Of a stretch of DNA of 64,000 nucleotides, positions 35,862 to 44,533 are shown in pieces. Positions within the stretch are counted from its first letter, which is position 1. The number at the start of each line of letters is the position of its first letter. The notes beneath the pieces were generated by a model. That model saw nothing but the letters and a program-made list of their open reading frames with translations. It was not told where the DNA came from and searched no databases. Made by a program: the position numbers and the translations under genes. Source of the DNA: an uncultured Paracoccaceae bacterium (GTDB lineage: Bacteria > Pseudomonadota > Alphaproteobacteria > Rhodobacterales > Rhodobacteraceae); contig CANMQO010000003.1 of assembly GCA_947500055.1 (NCBI GenBank), positions 1 through 64,000 on the forward strand, given 5' to 3'.

Positions 35862-36617
35862 TTAAACCAGACGGGTCGCCATGCCGCCATCAACCGCGAC
35901 CGGCGAGCCGGTCACGAAGCTTGCGCGATCCGACAAAAGGAACAAGGCGGATTGGGCAATCTCCTTTGGATCTGCCATGCGCTTCAAGGGATGCAAACCG
36001 GCAATAAACGCGTGCGTCTCAGGATCATCGCCAGCCATATCGGTCTTGGTACCACCCGGCAGAATGGTATTGATCCGAACACCATTTGCCGCGTGCTCTG
36101 ATGCCAATGATTGCGCCAATCCGATCAAACCTGCCTTGGACGCGGCATAGGCACCCATGCCGGGCATCCCGCCATTACTGAACCCAACAAAAGTTCCGGT
36201 GAACACGACGGATCCCCCGCCACGTTCCTCCATTGCCGGAATCTGAGCCTTCGCCGCAAAGAAAGCGCTGGTCAGGTTTGTGGCAAGAACAGAGTGCCAA
36301 TTTTCTGACTCCATATCCGGTATTGGCCCCATCTCACCCATAATGCCCGCGTTATTGAATGCGCCATCAAGACCGCCAAACTGCCGTTCCGCCAAAGCAA
36401 CAAGATCTTTGGAATAGGCCTCGTCTGTTACGTCGCCTGCAAGGTACACGGCACGCCCATTGCTTTGGGTTATCTGCCCGACGATCGTGTTTAGCCGGGT
36501 TGCGCGACGCGCACCCAGCACCACATTCGCCCCTTCGGCGGCAAACAGAAATGCGGCTGCAGCGCCAATTCCACTACTCGCCCCGGTGATGATAATTGTC
36601 TTGTCTCTTAGTTCCAT
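35862..36617 (-). CDS. Short-chain dehydrogenase/reductase
   Basis: This is a cytoplasmic NAD(P)-dependent oxidoreductase of the classical SDR family. The cofactor motif TGASSGIG is at about 12-19, NNAG at about 88-91, and the catalytic tyrosine and lysine are in YAASKAG. The C-terminal VTGSPVAVDGGMATRLV is typical. Length is 251 residues. The ATG at 36617 has AAAGG seven bases upstream. Earlier starts are too close to it. It is the first of two minus-strand genes in the insert. Substrate unknown. Confidence 0.88.
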   Translation of the reverse strand: MELRDKTIIITGASSGIGAAAAFLFAAEGANVVLGARRATRLNTIVGQITQSNGRAVYLAGDVTDEAYSKDLVALAERQFGGLDGAFNNAGIMGEMGPIPDMESENWHSVLATNLTSAFFAAKAQIPAMEERGGGSVVFTGTFVGFSNGGMPGMGAYAASKAGLIGLAQSLASEHAANGVRINTILPGGTKTDMAGDDPETHAFIAGLHPLKRMADPKEIAQSALFLLSDRASFVTGSPVAVDGGMATRLV

Positions 36618-36803
36618 GGTCATGCCTTTCAGTGTTTGCATGCCAATCAACTAGGGAAAGAGGAGAGGGCGACACGACCCGTTTCTTGCGCGTGTTGCGT
36701 AAGCGAAATTGAATAAGCAAGAAGCGGGTCGGGCGAACGTGATTGACCTGCAGCGCTTCATTCACCTTGATGCAACAATCGCCATGAGCGCTGAGCACAA
36801 GAA

Positions 36804-36831
36804 AAAGCCCCGCAGCAAGCTGCGGGGCTTT
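36804..36831 (-). terminator. Rho-independent terminator after rpmD
   Basis: AAAGCCCCGCAGC pairs with GCTGCGGGGCTTT. On the minus strand the stem is followed by TTCTTG, and the stem end plus tail give five Ts in a row. It lies 40 bases past rpmD and should end the rpmC-to-rpmD transcript before the inserted genes. The plus strand also shows a weak T-rich tail. Nothing gene-like was seen in 36618-36803. Confidence 0.85.
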
Positions 36832-36870
36832 CTATTTCCTTTGGCAGGTCAAACTGCCAATGCAATGGTC

Positions 36871-37059
36871 CTACCCGCGCTCTTCGATGATCTCGACGAG
36901 GTGGGGAATGCTGTTGACCATGCCGCGCACCGATGGGGTATCTTCCAGCTCGCGGGTGCGGTTCATCTTGTTCAGGCCCAGGCCGACCAGCGTGGCGCGC
37001 TGTTTGGCGGGGCGGCGGATCGGGGAGCCGATCTGCTTGACGACGATTGTTTTTGCCAT
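36871..37059 (-). CDS. rpmD: 50S ribosomal protein L30
   Basis: L30 is a small large-subunit protein, 62 residues here. [36 protein letters not shown] is the family core. It follows rpsE by 13 bases. It is the last gene of its block because a terminator follows, which is unusual since rplO normally comes next. Confidence 0.97.
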   Translation of the reverse strand: MAKTIVVKQIGSPIRRPAKQRATLVGLGLNKMNRTRELEDTPSVRGMVNSIPHLVEIIEERG

Positions 37060-37072
37060 CTGTCAGGTCTCC

Positions 37073-37648
37073 TTACGCGTCAGCTTCGGCAGGGGCGGCG
37101 GCTGGCGCCTCGTCCCGCTTGGGCAGAATATCCGCAACTTTCTTGCCACGACGCTGGGCCACATTACGTGGGCTTTGCGACTTGGTCAGACCGTTCATGG
37201 TCGCACGGATCATGTTATAGGGGTTCTGGGAACCGATGGACTTGGAAACCACGTCCTTCACACCCAGCATTTCAAATACGGCACGCATTGGACCACCGGC
37301 AATGATACCAGTACCTTCCGGGGCTGTGCGCATGACCACTTTACCGGCACCGTGGCGGCCTTCGATATCGTGGTGCAATGTCCGGCCATCGCGCAGGGCG
37401 ACACGGATCATCTGGCGCTTGGCCTGTTCGGTGGCCTTGCGGATCGCCTCAGGCACTTCCTTGGCCTTACCCTTGCCAAAGCCAACGCGACCTTTCTGGT
37501 CACCAACAACGACGAGGGCTGCAAAGCCAAAGCGCTTACCACCTTTGACAGTCTTGGAAACCCGGTTGATTGCGACCAGACGGTCGGCAAATTCAGGGGT
37601 CTGTTCTTCACGGTTGCGGCCGCGGCCGCGGTTTTCACGTTCTGCCAT
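37073..37648 (-). CDS. rpsE: 30S ribosomal protein S5
   Basis: S5 helps maintain decoding accuracy. [27 protein letters not shown] and [20 protein letters not shown] are diagnostic. An alanine-rich tail ([11 protein letters not shown]) is present. Length is 191 residues. The ATG at 37648 has AAAGGA upstream. The track's longer start reads into the repeat-filled gap. The gap to rplR (134 bases) carries a REP-like pair. Confidence 0.97.
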   Translation of the reverse strand: MAERENRGRGRNREEQTPEFADRLVAINRVSKTVKGGKRFGFAALVVVGDQKGRVGFGKGKAKEVPEAIRKATEQAKRQMIRVALRDGRTLHHDIEGRHGAGKVVMRTAPEGTGIIAGGPMRAVFEMLGVKDVVSKSIGSQNPYNMIRATMNGLTKSQSPRNVAQRRGKKVADILPKRDEAPAAAPAEADA

Positions 37649-37723
37649 TGATGGCGTCCTTTGTTTTGGTGCCCTTGGGGCGTTGTCCAATCGCGGTAGC
37701 GCGGCTGCGCCCCGGATCATCGA

Positions 37724-37775
37724 GGGTGGGTTTCACCCACCCTACAGGTTGTTGGTAGGGTGGGTGAAACCCACC
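37724..37775. repeat. REP/BIME-like inverted pair between rplR and rpsE
   Basis: GGTGGGTTTCACCCACCCTAC (37725-37745) is a small hairpin. Its exact 21-base reverse complement lies at 37755-37775, nine bases away. So the two units are palindromic themselves and mirror each other, as in BIMEs. Units of the form GTAGGGTGGGT are known dispersed repeats in proteobacteria. The element sits inside a ribosomal operon, downstream of rplR on the coding strand. Confidence 0.8.
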
Positions 37776-37782
37776 GCACCGA

Positions 37783-38148
37783 TTACAGTTTCAGACCACT
37801 TTCACGGGCAGCATCGGCCAAAGCCTTGATCTTGCCGTGAAAGAGGAAACCACCACGGTCGAAATACGCAACTTCGACGCCAGCTTTCTTGGCGCGTTCT
37901 GCGATAGCAACACCCACCTTTGTCGCGGCTTCGATGTTGTTTTTCCCGACCACGCCCAATGCCTTTTCGAGCGTTGAGGCCGAGGCCAGCGTGACCCCGT
38001 TCACATCGTCGATCAGCTGGACGCTGATGTTCTTGTTGGAACGGTGTACCGAAAGGCGGGCACGCCCCTGGTTTGCGGTCACCGCCCGCAGCTTGTTCCG
38101 AACGCGCATACGGCGCTTCAGAAACAGTTGTCTCTTGCTGTTTGCCAT
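37783..38148 (-). CDS. rplR: 50S ribosomal protein L18
   Basis: L18 binds 5S r[37 protein letters not shown] and the C-terminal [25 protein letters not shown] are typical. Length is 121 residues. AAGGACG lies ten bases before the ATG. It is followed by the REP-like pair before rpsE. Confidence 0.97.
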   Translation of the reverse strand: MANSKRQLFLKRRMRVRNKLRAVTANQGRARLSVHRSNKNISVQLIDDVNGVTLASASTLEKALGVVGKNNIEAATKVGVAIAERAKKAGVEVAYFDRGGFLFHGKIKALADAARESGLKL

Positions 38149-38159
38149 AATGTTCGTCC

Positions 38160-38693
38160 TTACTTCTTCTTACCTTCTTTGCGGAAGATATATTCACCCT
38201 TGTACTTGATGCCCTTGCCCTTATAGGGCTCCGGCTTACGCCATTCGCGGATATTTGCCGCGACCTGGCCAACAAGCTGCTGGTCGATACCTTCCACGAG
38301 AATTTCCGTGGGCTTCGCAGATGTGACGGTCACACCTTCGGGCACTTCGAAGTTCACATCATGGCTATAGCCCAGGGACAGTTTCAAAGTGTTGCCCTGC
38401 ATCTGCGCGCGGTAACCCACACCAGACAGCTCAAGCTCTTTCTTGAAACCCTCGGACACACCCGTGGCCAGGTTCGCAACCATTGTGCGGCTCATGCCCC
38501 ACTGCTGGCGTGCGCGCTTGGATTTGCCACGTGGCTCCACCGAAACGGACTGGCCATCAACCGTAATGGTGACATCGTCAGTTGCGGTGAAGTTGCGGGT
38601 GCCCTTGGGGCCCTTCACTTCGATGGTCTGGCCGCTGACAGATGCAGATACACCTGCGGGCAGCTCAACCGGTTTCTTACCAATACGAGACAT
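38160..38693 (-). CDS. rplF: 50S ribosomal protein L6
   Basis: L6 lies near the factor-binding centre. The start [15 protein letters not shown], the [21 protein letters not shown] stretch and the end [23 protein letters not shown] are diagnostic. Length is 177 residues. It is 11 bases from rplR and 11 from rpsH. Confidence 0.98.
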   Translation of the reverse strand: MSRIGKKPVELPAGVSASVSGQTIEVKGPKGTRNFTATDDVTITVDGQSVSVEPRGKSKRARQQWGMSRTMVANLATGVSEGFKKELELSGVGYRAQMQGNTLKLSLGYSHDVNFEVPEGVTVTSAKPTEILVEGIDQQLVGQVAANIREWRKPEPYKGKGIKYKGEYIFRKEGKKK

Positions 38694-38704
38694 CTATGAT
38701 CTCC

Positions 38705-39097
38705 TTAGAATACGGTGCAAAGCACTTCGCCGCCAACATTGGCCGCCCGTGCGCTTGCATCCGACATCACACCCTGCGGGGTAGAGACAATCGACACACC
38801 CAGACCCTGACGGACCTGCGGGATGTCATTTGCGCCCATGTAAACGCGACGACCGGGCTTGGAGACCCGCTTGACTTCGCGAATGACAGGAGTGCCCTCG
38901 TGGTATTTCAGCTCGATGTTGAAAGCAGGATGGCCGTCTTTGCCGTCCTTCTTCTCATAGCCGCGGATGTAGCCTTCGTCAGACAGCACATCCAGAACCC
39001 AGCCACGCAGCTTGGAAGCCGGTGTTTCCACCGCCGCCTTGCCCCGCATCTGGCCGTTACGGATACGTGTGAGCATATCACCGATAGGATCGTTCAT
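38705..39097 (-). CDS. rpsH: 30S ribosomal protein S8
   Basis: S8 binds the central domain of 16S rRNA and in E. coli also represses its own operon. [29 protein letters not shown] and the end [32 protein letters not shown] are typical. Length is 130 residues. It follows rpsN by 12 bases. Confidence 0.98.
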   Translation of the reverse strand: MNDPIGDMLTRIRNGQMRGKAAVETPASKLRGWVLDVLSDEGYIRGYEKKDGKDGHPAFNIELKYHEGTPVIREVKRVSKPGRRVYMGANDIPQVRQGLGVSIVSTPQGVMSDASARAANVGGEVLCTVF

Positions 39098-39109
39098 ATC
39101 AAATTCTCC

Positions 39110-39415
39110 TTACCAGCTTGACTTGACCATACCGGGGATTTCGCCATTGGAACCAAGGTTCCGCAGGGCGATCCGGCTGATCTTCAGTTTACGGTAATAG
39201 GCGTGTGGACGCCCGGTGAGCTGGCAACGGTTGTGCAAACGGGTGGCCGAGGAATTGCGGGGCAGTTTTGCCAATTCAAGGGATGCCTTGAACCGCTCTT
39301 CAACGGGCTTTTCACGGTCGTTGATAATCGCCTTCAGCGCGGCGCGCTTTTCAGCGTACTGGGCCACCAGCTTTTCACGCTTTTTCTCGCGTGCGATCAT
39401 GGATTTCTTAGCCAT
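39110..39415 (-). CDS. rpsN: 30S ribosomal protein S14 (zinc-independent form)
   Basis: S14 lies in the head of the small subunit. This is the long form of 101 residues without the CxxC zinc motifs. [35 protein letters not shown] is diagnostic. It follows rplE by 20 bases. Confidence 0.98.
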   Translation of the reverse strand: MAKKSMIAREKKREKLVAQYAEKRAALKAIINDREKPVEERFKASLELAKLPRNSSATRLHNRCQLTGRPHAYYRKLKISRIALRNLGSNGEIPGMVKSSW

Positions 39416-39435
39416 ATCTCTTTTCTCCCTAACGC

Positions 39436-39999
39436 TTAGCTGTTGAAGGGCATGTTGAAATGCTTCAACAGGCTCTTTGCTTCAGCGTCAGTGTTCGCTG
39501 TGGTGCAGATAACGATGTCCATGCCCCAGTTCTCATCGATCTTGTCGAAGTTGATCTCGGGGAACACCAGATGCTCTTTCAGGCCAGTGGCATAGTTGCC
39601 GCGACCGTCAAAGCTCTTGCCCGATACGCCGCGGAAGTCGCGGATACGGGGCATGGCAACGGTGATCAGACGGTCCAGGAATTCATACATCCGGTCGCCG
39701 CGCAGGGTGACCTTTGCACCCAATGGCATGTCTTCACGAACGCGGAAACCAGCAATGGATTTCTTGGCTTTCGTTGTCATGGCCTTCTGACCGGCGATGG
39801 TTGTCAGATCTTCCTGTGCGGATTTTGCCTTCTTGCTGTCACGGACAGCCTCGGCACCGCAGCCGATGTTCAGAACAATCTTGTCCAAACGGGGGATCTG
39901 CATGTCGTTCTTGTAACCGAACTCTTCTTTCATGGCGGCACGGATCGTGTCGGCATAAGAAGCCTTCAGGCGGGGGGTGTAGTTTGCAGCATCAAGCAT
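39436..39999 (-). CDS. rplE: 50S ribosomal protein L5
   Basis: L5 binds 5S rRNA and contacts the P-site t[46 protein letters not shown] and the end [33 protein letters not shown] are typical. Length is 187 residues. The start overlaps the rplX stop by one base. Confidence 0.98.
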   Translation of the reverse strand: MLDAANYTPRLKASYADTIRAAMKEEFGYKNDMQIPRLDKIVLNIGCGAEAVRDSKKAKSAQEDLTTIAGQKAMTTKAKKSIAGFRVREDMPLGAKVTLRGDRMYEFLDRLITVAMPRIRDFRGVSGKSFDGRGNYATGLKEHLVFPEINFDKIDENWGMDIVICTTANTDAEAKSLLKHFNMPFNS

Positions 40000-40304
40000 C
40001 AGATCACATCCCCTGTTGTCTTGGCAAAACGGACCTTGTTGTCGCCATCCATGCGGAAGCCAACGCGGGAAGCCTTGCCGTTCTTGTCAACAATCGCCAG
40101 GTTGGACAGCTGGATCGGCATCGCCTTGGGGGTACGACCGCCCTGGGTTGCCTGCGACTGCTTCTGGTGGCGAATAGCAATGTTGACACCATCGACGACA
40201 GCTTTGCCTGCCTTTGGATCAACGGATGAAATCGTGCCCTTCTTGCCCTTGTCCTTACCGGCAAGAACGATGACCTCATCACCTTTACGGAGTTTCGCAG
40301 CCAT
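39999..40304 (-). CDS. rplX: 50S ribosomal protein L24
   Basis: L24 is an early assembly protein. [24 protein letters not shown] is the KOW motif. [22 protein letters not shown] follows. Length is 101 residues. It is two bases from rplN. Confidence 0.98.
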   Translation of the reverse strand: MAAKLRKGDEVIVLAGKDKGKKGTISSVDPKAGKAVVDGVNIAIRHQKQSQATQGGRTPKAMPIQLSNLAIVDKNGKASRVGFRMDGDNKVRFAKTTGDVI

Positions 40305-40306
40305 GG

Positions 40307-40675
40307 TTACAGCACCTCCGGAGCGAGCGAGATAATCTTCATGAAGTTCTTGGCGCGCAATTCGCGAACAACGGGTCCAAAGATACGTGTGCCGATCGGC
40401 TCACCGTTGTTGTTGAGGATGACAGCAGCATTGCTGTCAAAACGGATGGCTGTGCCATCTTCGCGACGAACTTCTTTTGCGGTGCGTACGACAACGGCCT
40501 TGCGGACATCGCCCTTTTTCACGCGACCACGTGGAATGGCTTCCTTGACCGACACGACGATAATGTCACCGACACTAGCGTAACGACGGTGGGAACCACC
40601 CAGAACCTTGATGCACTGAACACGGCGTGCGCCGCTATTGTCAGCAACATCCAGATTGGTCTGCATCTGGATCAT
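40307..40675 (-). CDS. rplN: 50S ribosomal protein L14
   Basis: L14 forms part of the intersubunit bridge region. [27 protein letters not shown] and the C-terminal [24 protein letters not shown] are typical. Length is 122 residues. The 80 bases between it and rpsQ contain no gene. Confidence 0.98.
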   Translation of the reverse strand: MIQMQTNLDVADNSGARRVQCIKVLGGSHRRYASVGDIIVVSVKEAIPRGRVKKGDVRKAVVVRTAKEVRREDGTAIRFDSNAAVILNNNGEPIGTRIFGPVVRELRAKNFMKIISLAPEVL

Positions 40676-40755
40676 TTGGTTTCCTTCCGACCTATGGGCA
40701 AGTCCCGATTTCCGTCCGGGGGCCCAGGGTTTCGATTAAACCGAGAGGGTACCGC

Positions 40756-40986
40756 TTAAGAAGCGATGACCTCCCAGCGTTTGGTTTTCGATTTTGGGGC
40801 ACATTCCTGAATGCGGACTGCGTCGCCAACGTTGAAAGCGTTGTTCTCATCGTGAGCACGATATTTCTTCGACTTACGAATGGTCTTCTGAAGCAGCGGG
40901 TGCTTATAGCGGCGCTCGACCGAAACAGTGACGGTCTGGGCGTTCTGGTTGCTTGTAACAACCCCGGCAAGGATACGCTTAGGCAT
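40756..40986 (-). CDS. rpsQ: 30S ribosomal protein S17
   Basis: S17 binds 16S rRNA early in assembly. [45 protein letters not shown] is diagnostic. Length is 76 residues. It follows rpmC by three bases. Confidence 0.98.
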   Translation of the reverse strand: MPKRILAGVVTSNQNAQTVTVSVERRYKHPLLQKTIRKSKKYRAHDENNAFNVGDAVRIQECAPKSKTKRWEVIAS

Positions 40987-40989
40987 AGA

Positions 40990-41196
40990 TTAAGCCTCCG
41001 ATGCAGCGGCTGCTGCTTTTTCGTTCAGAATGGTTTTGACCTTCGCGGCATTGCGACGTGCGTTGCGGATGCCTGCAGTGTTTTCAAGCTGACCAGTGGC
41101 CTGCTGGAAACGCAGATTGAAGGATTCTTTTTTCAGGTTCACCAGCTCATCACGAAGCTGGTCGGGCGTTTTTTCCCGCAGTTCATTGGCGTTCAT
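40990..41196 (-). CDS. rpmC: 50S ribosomal protein L29
   Basis: L29 lies at the tunnel exit and contacts trigger factor and [46 protein letters not shown] is diagnostic. Length is 68 residues. The ATG at 41196 is preceded by AAGGAA. The track start adds 39 unrelated residues. In most bacteria rplP lies directly upstream. Here no ribosomal gene follows on that side within the window, and a candidate promoter lies 82 bases upstream. Confidence 0.96.
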   Translation of the reverse strand: MNANELREKTPDQLRDELVNLKKESFNLRFQQATGQLENTAGIRNARRNAAKVKTILNEKAAAAASEA

Positions 41197-41277
41197 GCCA
41201 TATTCCTTTGTCAACATCACCGGTGGGCCGCATGGAAACGTCACCCGATTCCCGGTGGAGTGGGTGTAGAAGTGGGC

Positions 41278-41306
41278 CGTATAGGGGGGTTGGGGGGATG
41301 TGGCAA
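41278..41306 (-). promoter_or_regulatory. Candidate promoter for the rpmC-to-rpmD block
   Basis: On the minus strand TTGCCA (-35, five of six consensus) and TATACG (-10, four of six) are 17 bases apart. The predicted leader to rpmC is about 75 bases. The spacer is almost pure C with two As. It agrees with the idea that the ribosomal block starts at rpmC. Confidence 0.5.
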
Positions 41307-41350
41307 GGGCCAATGTTCAGACGTGGGTATCAGGTGGCGGGATCTCCAAA

Positions 41351-42313
41351 TTACTTGGACCTCAATGGAATATCGGAGACAATCACTTTTGATCCCGACG
41401 CTTCTACACCAGCTCTTACTAGCAGCTCTCGGAAAGCTTCAGCGGAAACGTACGGATATTCTGTGGGGCCGATAATAAGGCGGTTCAGAAGGCTCGGTAA
41501 ATCGGCGTGAAAAAGACCATTGGCGGGATCGTGGCGCAAAGGCAATGACCAAATTGTTTGAGGAACACCATCAAGGACAACAATTTTTTTGGAAAGAATG
41601 CAGTCATCTTCGCCCAACTCAGACGGTCGAAAATAGATGCGCCACTCCCGCTCCTCCTTGAAACCGGGGTGCTTTGTGGCCAAAGCCATTATCTTGAATT
41701 TCTCATGTAGAAATCCAACAAACTGATTGGTCGACAACTTGGATAAATAGTCTGAGTTTTCGCCAATCCTGAGAATGATATCATCCAAGTGTGCCTTGAG
41801 ATGCGTACCGTCCCAGTAGTTCACCTCAGTTGAGTACACCTTTAGTTTGTCAGTTACCGCAGCAAACGGGGTGCTGTTTAGTACGAGTGCGACATCGCCA
41901 TACGCTCGCCACATTGAAAGTCGCCCACTCTGGTCTTCAGAAAAGTCGTGTTCAGACACACACGAGATGTAGGTCTCCAACCGCCAATCTTGCTCCCAAC
42001 CACGAAGGTTCTCCAAGGTAAGCTCAAGGACTTCTGGATTAAGTTCAGAAACTGCATCACGGAATTCCTGACCGGTATCGCGTAACAGGGTTTCGGCGAC
42101 GAACTCTAACCCATACGATATCTCGGAGAAATCATTCATCAAGCTGGCGTTTCTCAACCACAGATGCTGATCTTGAATGATCTTCTGAGCGGTATCCGCA
42201 GATGTGTAATAGACAAGTCGTTGGCCATTAGAGAGCTTTTGGGCGTTTCTCTCCAGATATCCGGGGAAAAACACATTCATGTAAGTGAGCATGTCATCAT
42301 CGTATTCCTGCAA
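41351..42313 (-). CDS. DUF2971 domain-containing protein
   Basis: The function is unknown. The family core is visible: LVYYTSADTAQKIIQDQHLWLRNASLMND at the start, YISCVSEHDFSEDQSGRLSMWRAYG in the middle and KHPGFKEEREWRIYF later, a pattern of conserved aromatic, Cys and Arg residues. About 320 residues. It starts at a TTG (42313) with GAGGG upstream, or at the ATG at 42292. Its DNA is visibly richer in A+T than the ribosomal genes next to it, which suggests acquisition. Such proteins occur in variable regions. Confidence 0.7.
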   Translation of the reverse strand: MQEYDDDMLTYMNVFFPGYLERNAQKLSNGQRLVYYTSADTAQKIIQDQHLWLRNASLMNDFSEISYGLEFVAETLLRDTGQEFRDAVSELNPEVLELTLENLRGWEQDWRLETYISCVSEHDFSEDQSGRLSMWRAYGDVALVLNSTPFAAVTDKLKVYSTEVNYWDGTHLKAHLDDIILRIGENSDYLSKLSTNQFVGFLHEKFKIMALATKHPGFKEEREWRIYFRPSELGEDDCILSKKIVVLDGVPQTIWSLPLRHDPANGLFHADLPSLLNRLIIGPTEYPYVSAEAFRELLVRAGVEASGSKVIVSDIPLRSK

Positions 42314-42638
42314 GCTGAGACCCTCGCTAAATATGCAATCGCAAAGCTATCAGCTACGGTTGCGGGTGTAATATGAACTCTAATGGCGATCAAAGACTGG
42401 GGTGCTCAAGTAATAATTGCAATCCCCACCCGGCGGCAACGCCGGGCAGCGCCCGACCTCCCCCCGGAGGGCGCTCTTGCAACGTCACAAACAGCACAAC
42501 GTCAGCTCTCTTGGCACCCTCACCCGCAACACAACTCAACCAAACGCCCTCCAGGTCGGGCACTGCCCTCAGCACAAAAAACAACCCGTCCCGGGCCTGA
42601 CCCGGGACCTCAACCCCGACCACCGGCGCCAATCCACA
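42314..42638. repeat. Gene-free gap with GC-rich palindromes
   Basis: The left part (to about 42425) looks like the upstream region of the DUF2971 gene. Then three GC-rich inverted repeats follow: CCCGGCG-GCAA-CGCCGGG (42430-42447), AGCGCCC/GGGCGCT (42449-42476) and GTCCCGGG-CCTGA-CCCGGGAC (42588-42608). The last resembles a dispersed palindrome frequent in alphaproteobacterial genomes. No gene is credible here. Confidence 0.6.
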
Positions 42639-42950
42639 CTAACAATACCGCGCCCTGACGGCCCGCACGGCTTCCACCGGCACATCATCCGGGTCTAGAT
42701 ATCCACCAACCGCCAGCCACCGGGAAAACCGTGGCGTTGCGCAGTCCAGCCGCAGCACGCCAAAGAAGTCGCCAAGCTTTCCGTCCCCCTTGACGTAAAC
42801 CTCATGCGCCGCACCGGTGTCTGTCAGATAAACCGCCGACCAGTCCTGCGTGTAAGGGCCGCCCACCTCGTCCGTGAAAAGAAGTTCCATCCCCTGCGCC
42901 CGGGCATCAGCGGCAAAGAGTGTCAGGGCGAGTATCAATAGGCGAGCCAT
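42639..42950 (-). CDS. Small secreted hypothetical protein
   Basis: I do not recognise this 103-residue protein. A signal peptide is clear (MARLLILALTLFAADARA). The mature part of about 85 residues has two cysteines (RLDCATP and the C-terminal RYC), which may pair in the periplasm. The ATG at 42950 has AGGA upstream. The track start is 32 codons too early. It ends next to a GC-rich palindrome cluster. Confidence 0.6.
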   Translation of the reverse strand: MARLLILALTLFAADARAQGMELLFTDEVGGPYTQDWSAVYLTDTGAAHEVYVKGDGKLGDFFGVLRLDCATPRFSRWLAVGGYLDPDDVPVEAVRAVRARYC

Positions 42951-43079
42951 GCGCAGTCCTGATGTTGTGATACCTCGGGGTCTAGCACGGCGTTGCCCAC
43001 AGCGGACACCGCAAACCTTAACGCGGCATTCACATTTGCACCGCACGCCCCGTTAACAGGGCAAATCGGCGCGACGGGG

Positions 43080-43119
43080 TCCGACGTTTTGCCGACGCAT
43101 CGCCGACGCTTTGCCGACA
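43080..43119. repeat. 11-base-phased TGCCGACG repeats
   Basis: CCGACG occurs four times with an exact 11-base period: units start at 43080, 43091, 43102 and 43113, of the form GCCGACGnnTT. On the other strand it reads CGTCGGCAAA. It lies in the gene-free stretch 42951-43281 between two minus-strand genes, upstream of the small secreted protein. Helical phasing suggests a cooperative protein-binding site, but no known motif is recognised. The same stretch includes GTTAACA and TTAACAG. Confidence 0.55.
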
Positions 43120-43233
43120 GCCATTTTCGGCCCAAACCCCAATATTAACAGTTGATTCGCTAAACCGGACAAACCGGGGTGTTGCGTGCCCTGCCCCACC
43201 CCACCGAACGTTGCGTCCCGCCAACGCAAAACA

Positions 43234-43255
43234 CCCGCCTTGTTGCCAAAGCGGG
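43234..43255 (-). terminator. Terminator-like hairpin after the LysM gene
   Basis: CCCGCCTT and AAAGCGGG pair with one mismatch. On the minus strand the stem is followed by GTGTTTTGCG. It lies 27 bases past the stop of the LysM solute-binding gene. Confidence 0.5.
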
Positions 43256-43281
43256 CGCCTGTCCGATAATCGGCGACGGGG

Positions 43282-44358
43282 TCAGCCTTTGTTGGCCTCG
43301 CGGAATGCGGTCAGGTGGCGACGCACGGTCGCGAACCACAAGCCGGAATCCTTGATGTTGCCCAAACCATTATTGACCACGTCCAGGATCTCCTCCTTCT
43401 GCGGATGGGTCTTGGCAATCACCGCATGCAGCACGTCCACAAAGGTCAGCGCCTCATGCATCTGGATCTGGTCATCGGCGCTCAGCTCATTGATCCGGCC
43501 CAGCGCCACATCAACGGCGACCAACGCGGCATCGGCCTTGTTTTCAAGGACAAAGTTGATGCAATCCGCGGCCGATGGCGCACGCACGATCTCAATCACA
43601 GGGGCGACCAGATCAACCTCTTCCAACGGGGCCAGCGTATAGGCCTCCGCCCGGCAGATACGTTTGCCTTTCAATTCCGAATGGTCCGCAAACACAGGAT
43701 CAGAGGCAGGTGTGTAGTACCCCAGCACCTCTTCATATAGCGGATCGCTGAATTCAAGATTGTTGCAGCGGAACTTGCTTTCATCCTCCAGCTTGTCGAT
43801 CAGATCGCAGTTCGGCTGGCTCCAACCGATGCTCAGATCATAGGCATGATCCGTGATCAGCGGCTGCAAATGGGCACCATCATCATTGATGAAATCAATC
43901 TGGTATTCCGGCTTACTGTCGGCGTTCTCCAGTGCTAAGTTTATGATTTCAGTCAACAAACCGCCCTGCGCCTGATCCTCATCCATAAACGGCGCCCAAC
44001 CCGTTGCAGTCAACACGCGGATGGGGCGATCACCCGATGGGCCAGGCAGCGCTTCGGTGGTGCGCTGGCGGATTGCGGCGGCGTTCGCGGCGGATTGACC
44101 CAGATCATCGCCAAGGCAGGGGATAAAGATCAGGTCGCCAACACGGATATTACCGGGGTTTGGCCCGATCACATCCACATTGGCACTATAAATAAGGTTA
44201 TAGTTGGCCGTATCGCCATAGGCACGCTGTGCGATGGTGGACAGATAGTCGCCCGCTTGAATCTTGTAGTCCTGACCGCAAGCAACGCTCTGCGCAGCGG
44301 CGGCCCCCGCAAGCAGACACAGACCCGAACTGATGAGAAGTGATTTCACTGTATTCAT
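43282..44358 (-). CDS. LysM domain plus solute-binding protein (SBP_bac_3 type)
   Basis: This is a periplasmic protein with a signal peptide (MNTVKSLLISSGLCLLAGAAAA). A LysM peptidoglycan-binding domain spans about residues 30-80 (YKIQAGDYLSTIAQRAYGD, then IRVGDLIFIP). An SBP family 3 fold follows from about 110, with RVLTATGWAPFMDE and LTEIINLALENA. Six or more cysteines suggest disulfides. No permease is adjacent, so it may be a sensor or an orphan binding protein tethered to the wall. Length is 358 residues. Confidence 0.8.
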   Translation of the reverse strand: MNTVKSLLISSGLCLLAGAAAAQSVACGQDYKIQAGDYLSTIAQRAYGDTANYNLIYSANVDVIGPNPGNIRVGDLIFIPCLGDDLGQSAANAAAIRQRTTEALPGPSGDRPIRVLTATGWAPFMDEDQAQGGLLTEIINLALENADSKPEYQIDFINDDGAHLQPLITDHAYDLSIGWSQPNCDLIDKLEDESKFRCNNLEFSDPLYEEVLGYYTPASDPVFADHSELKGKRICRAEAYTLAPLEEVDLVAPVIEIVRAPSAADCINFVLENKADAALVAVDVALGRINELSADDQIQMHEALTFVDVLHAVIAKTHPQKEEILDVVNNGLGNIKDSGLWFATVRRHLTAFREANKG

Positions 44359-44533
44359 TTTCGATTGTCCTTTACTGATTAAGGAAGAATTGTTGCTATT
44401 CTGGCGACATTGCTAAAAGCGGTCTGTGGCAAGAGTTTGTCCAGATACCGACGACCATAAGTCATTGGGGGCCATGCCCCCTACCAACAGCAATGGCCCT
44501 CGCACTCTTATTATTTCGGCGCTAAAGAGGGGC

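Noticed and set aside
43080-43119. CRISPR array
   Set aside because: The repeat unit is 11 bases with no spacers. Far too short for CRISPR.
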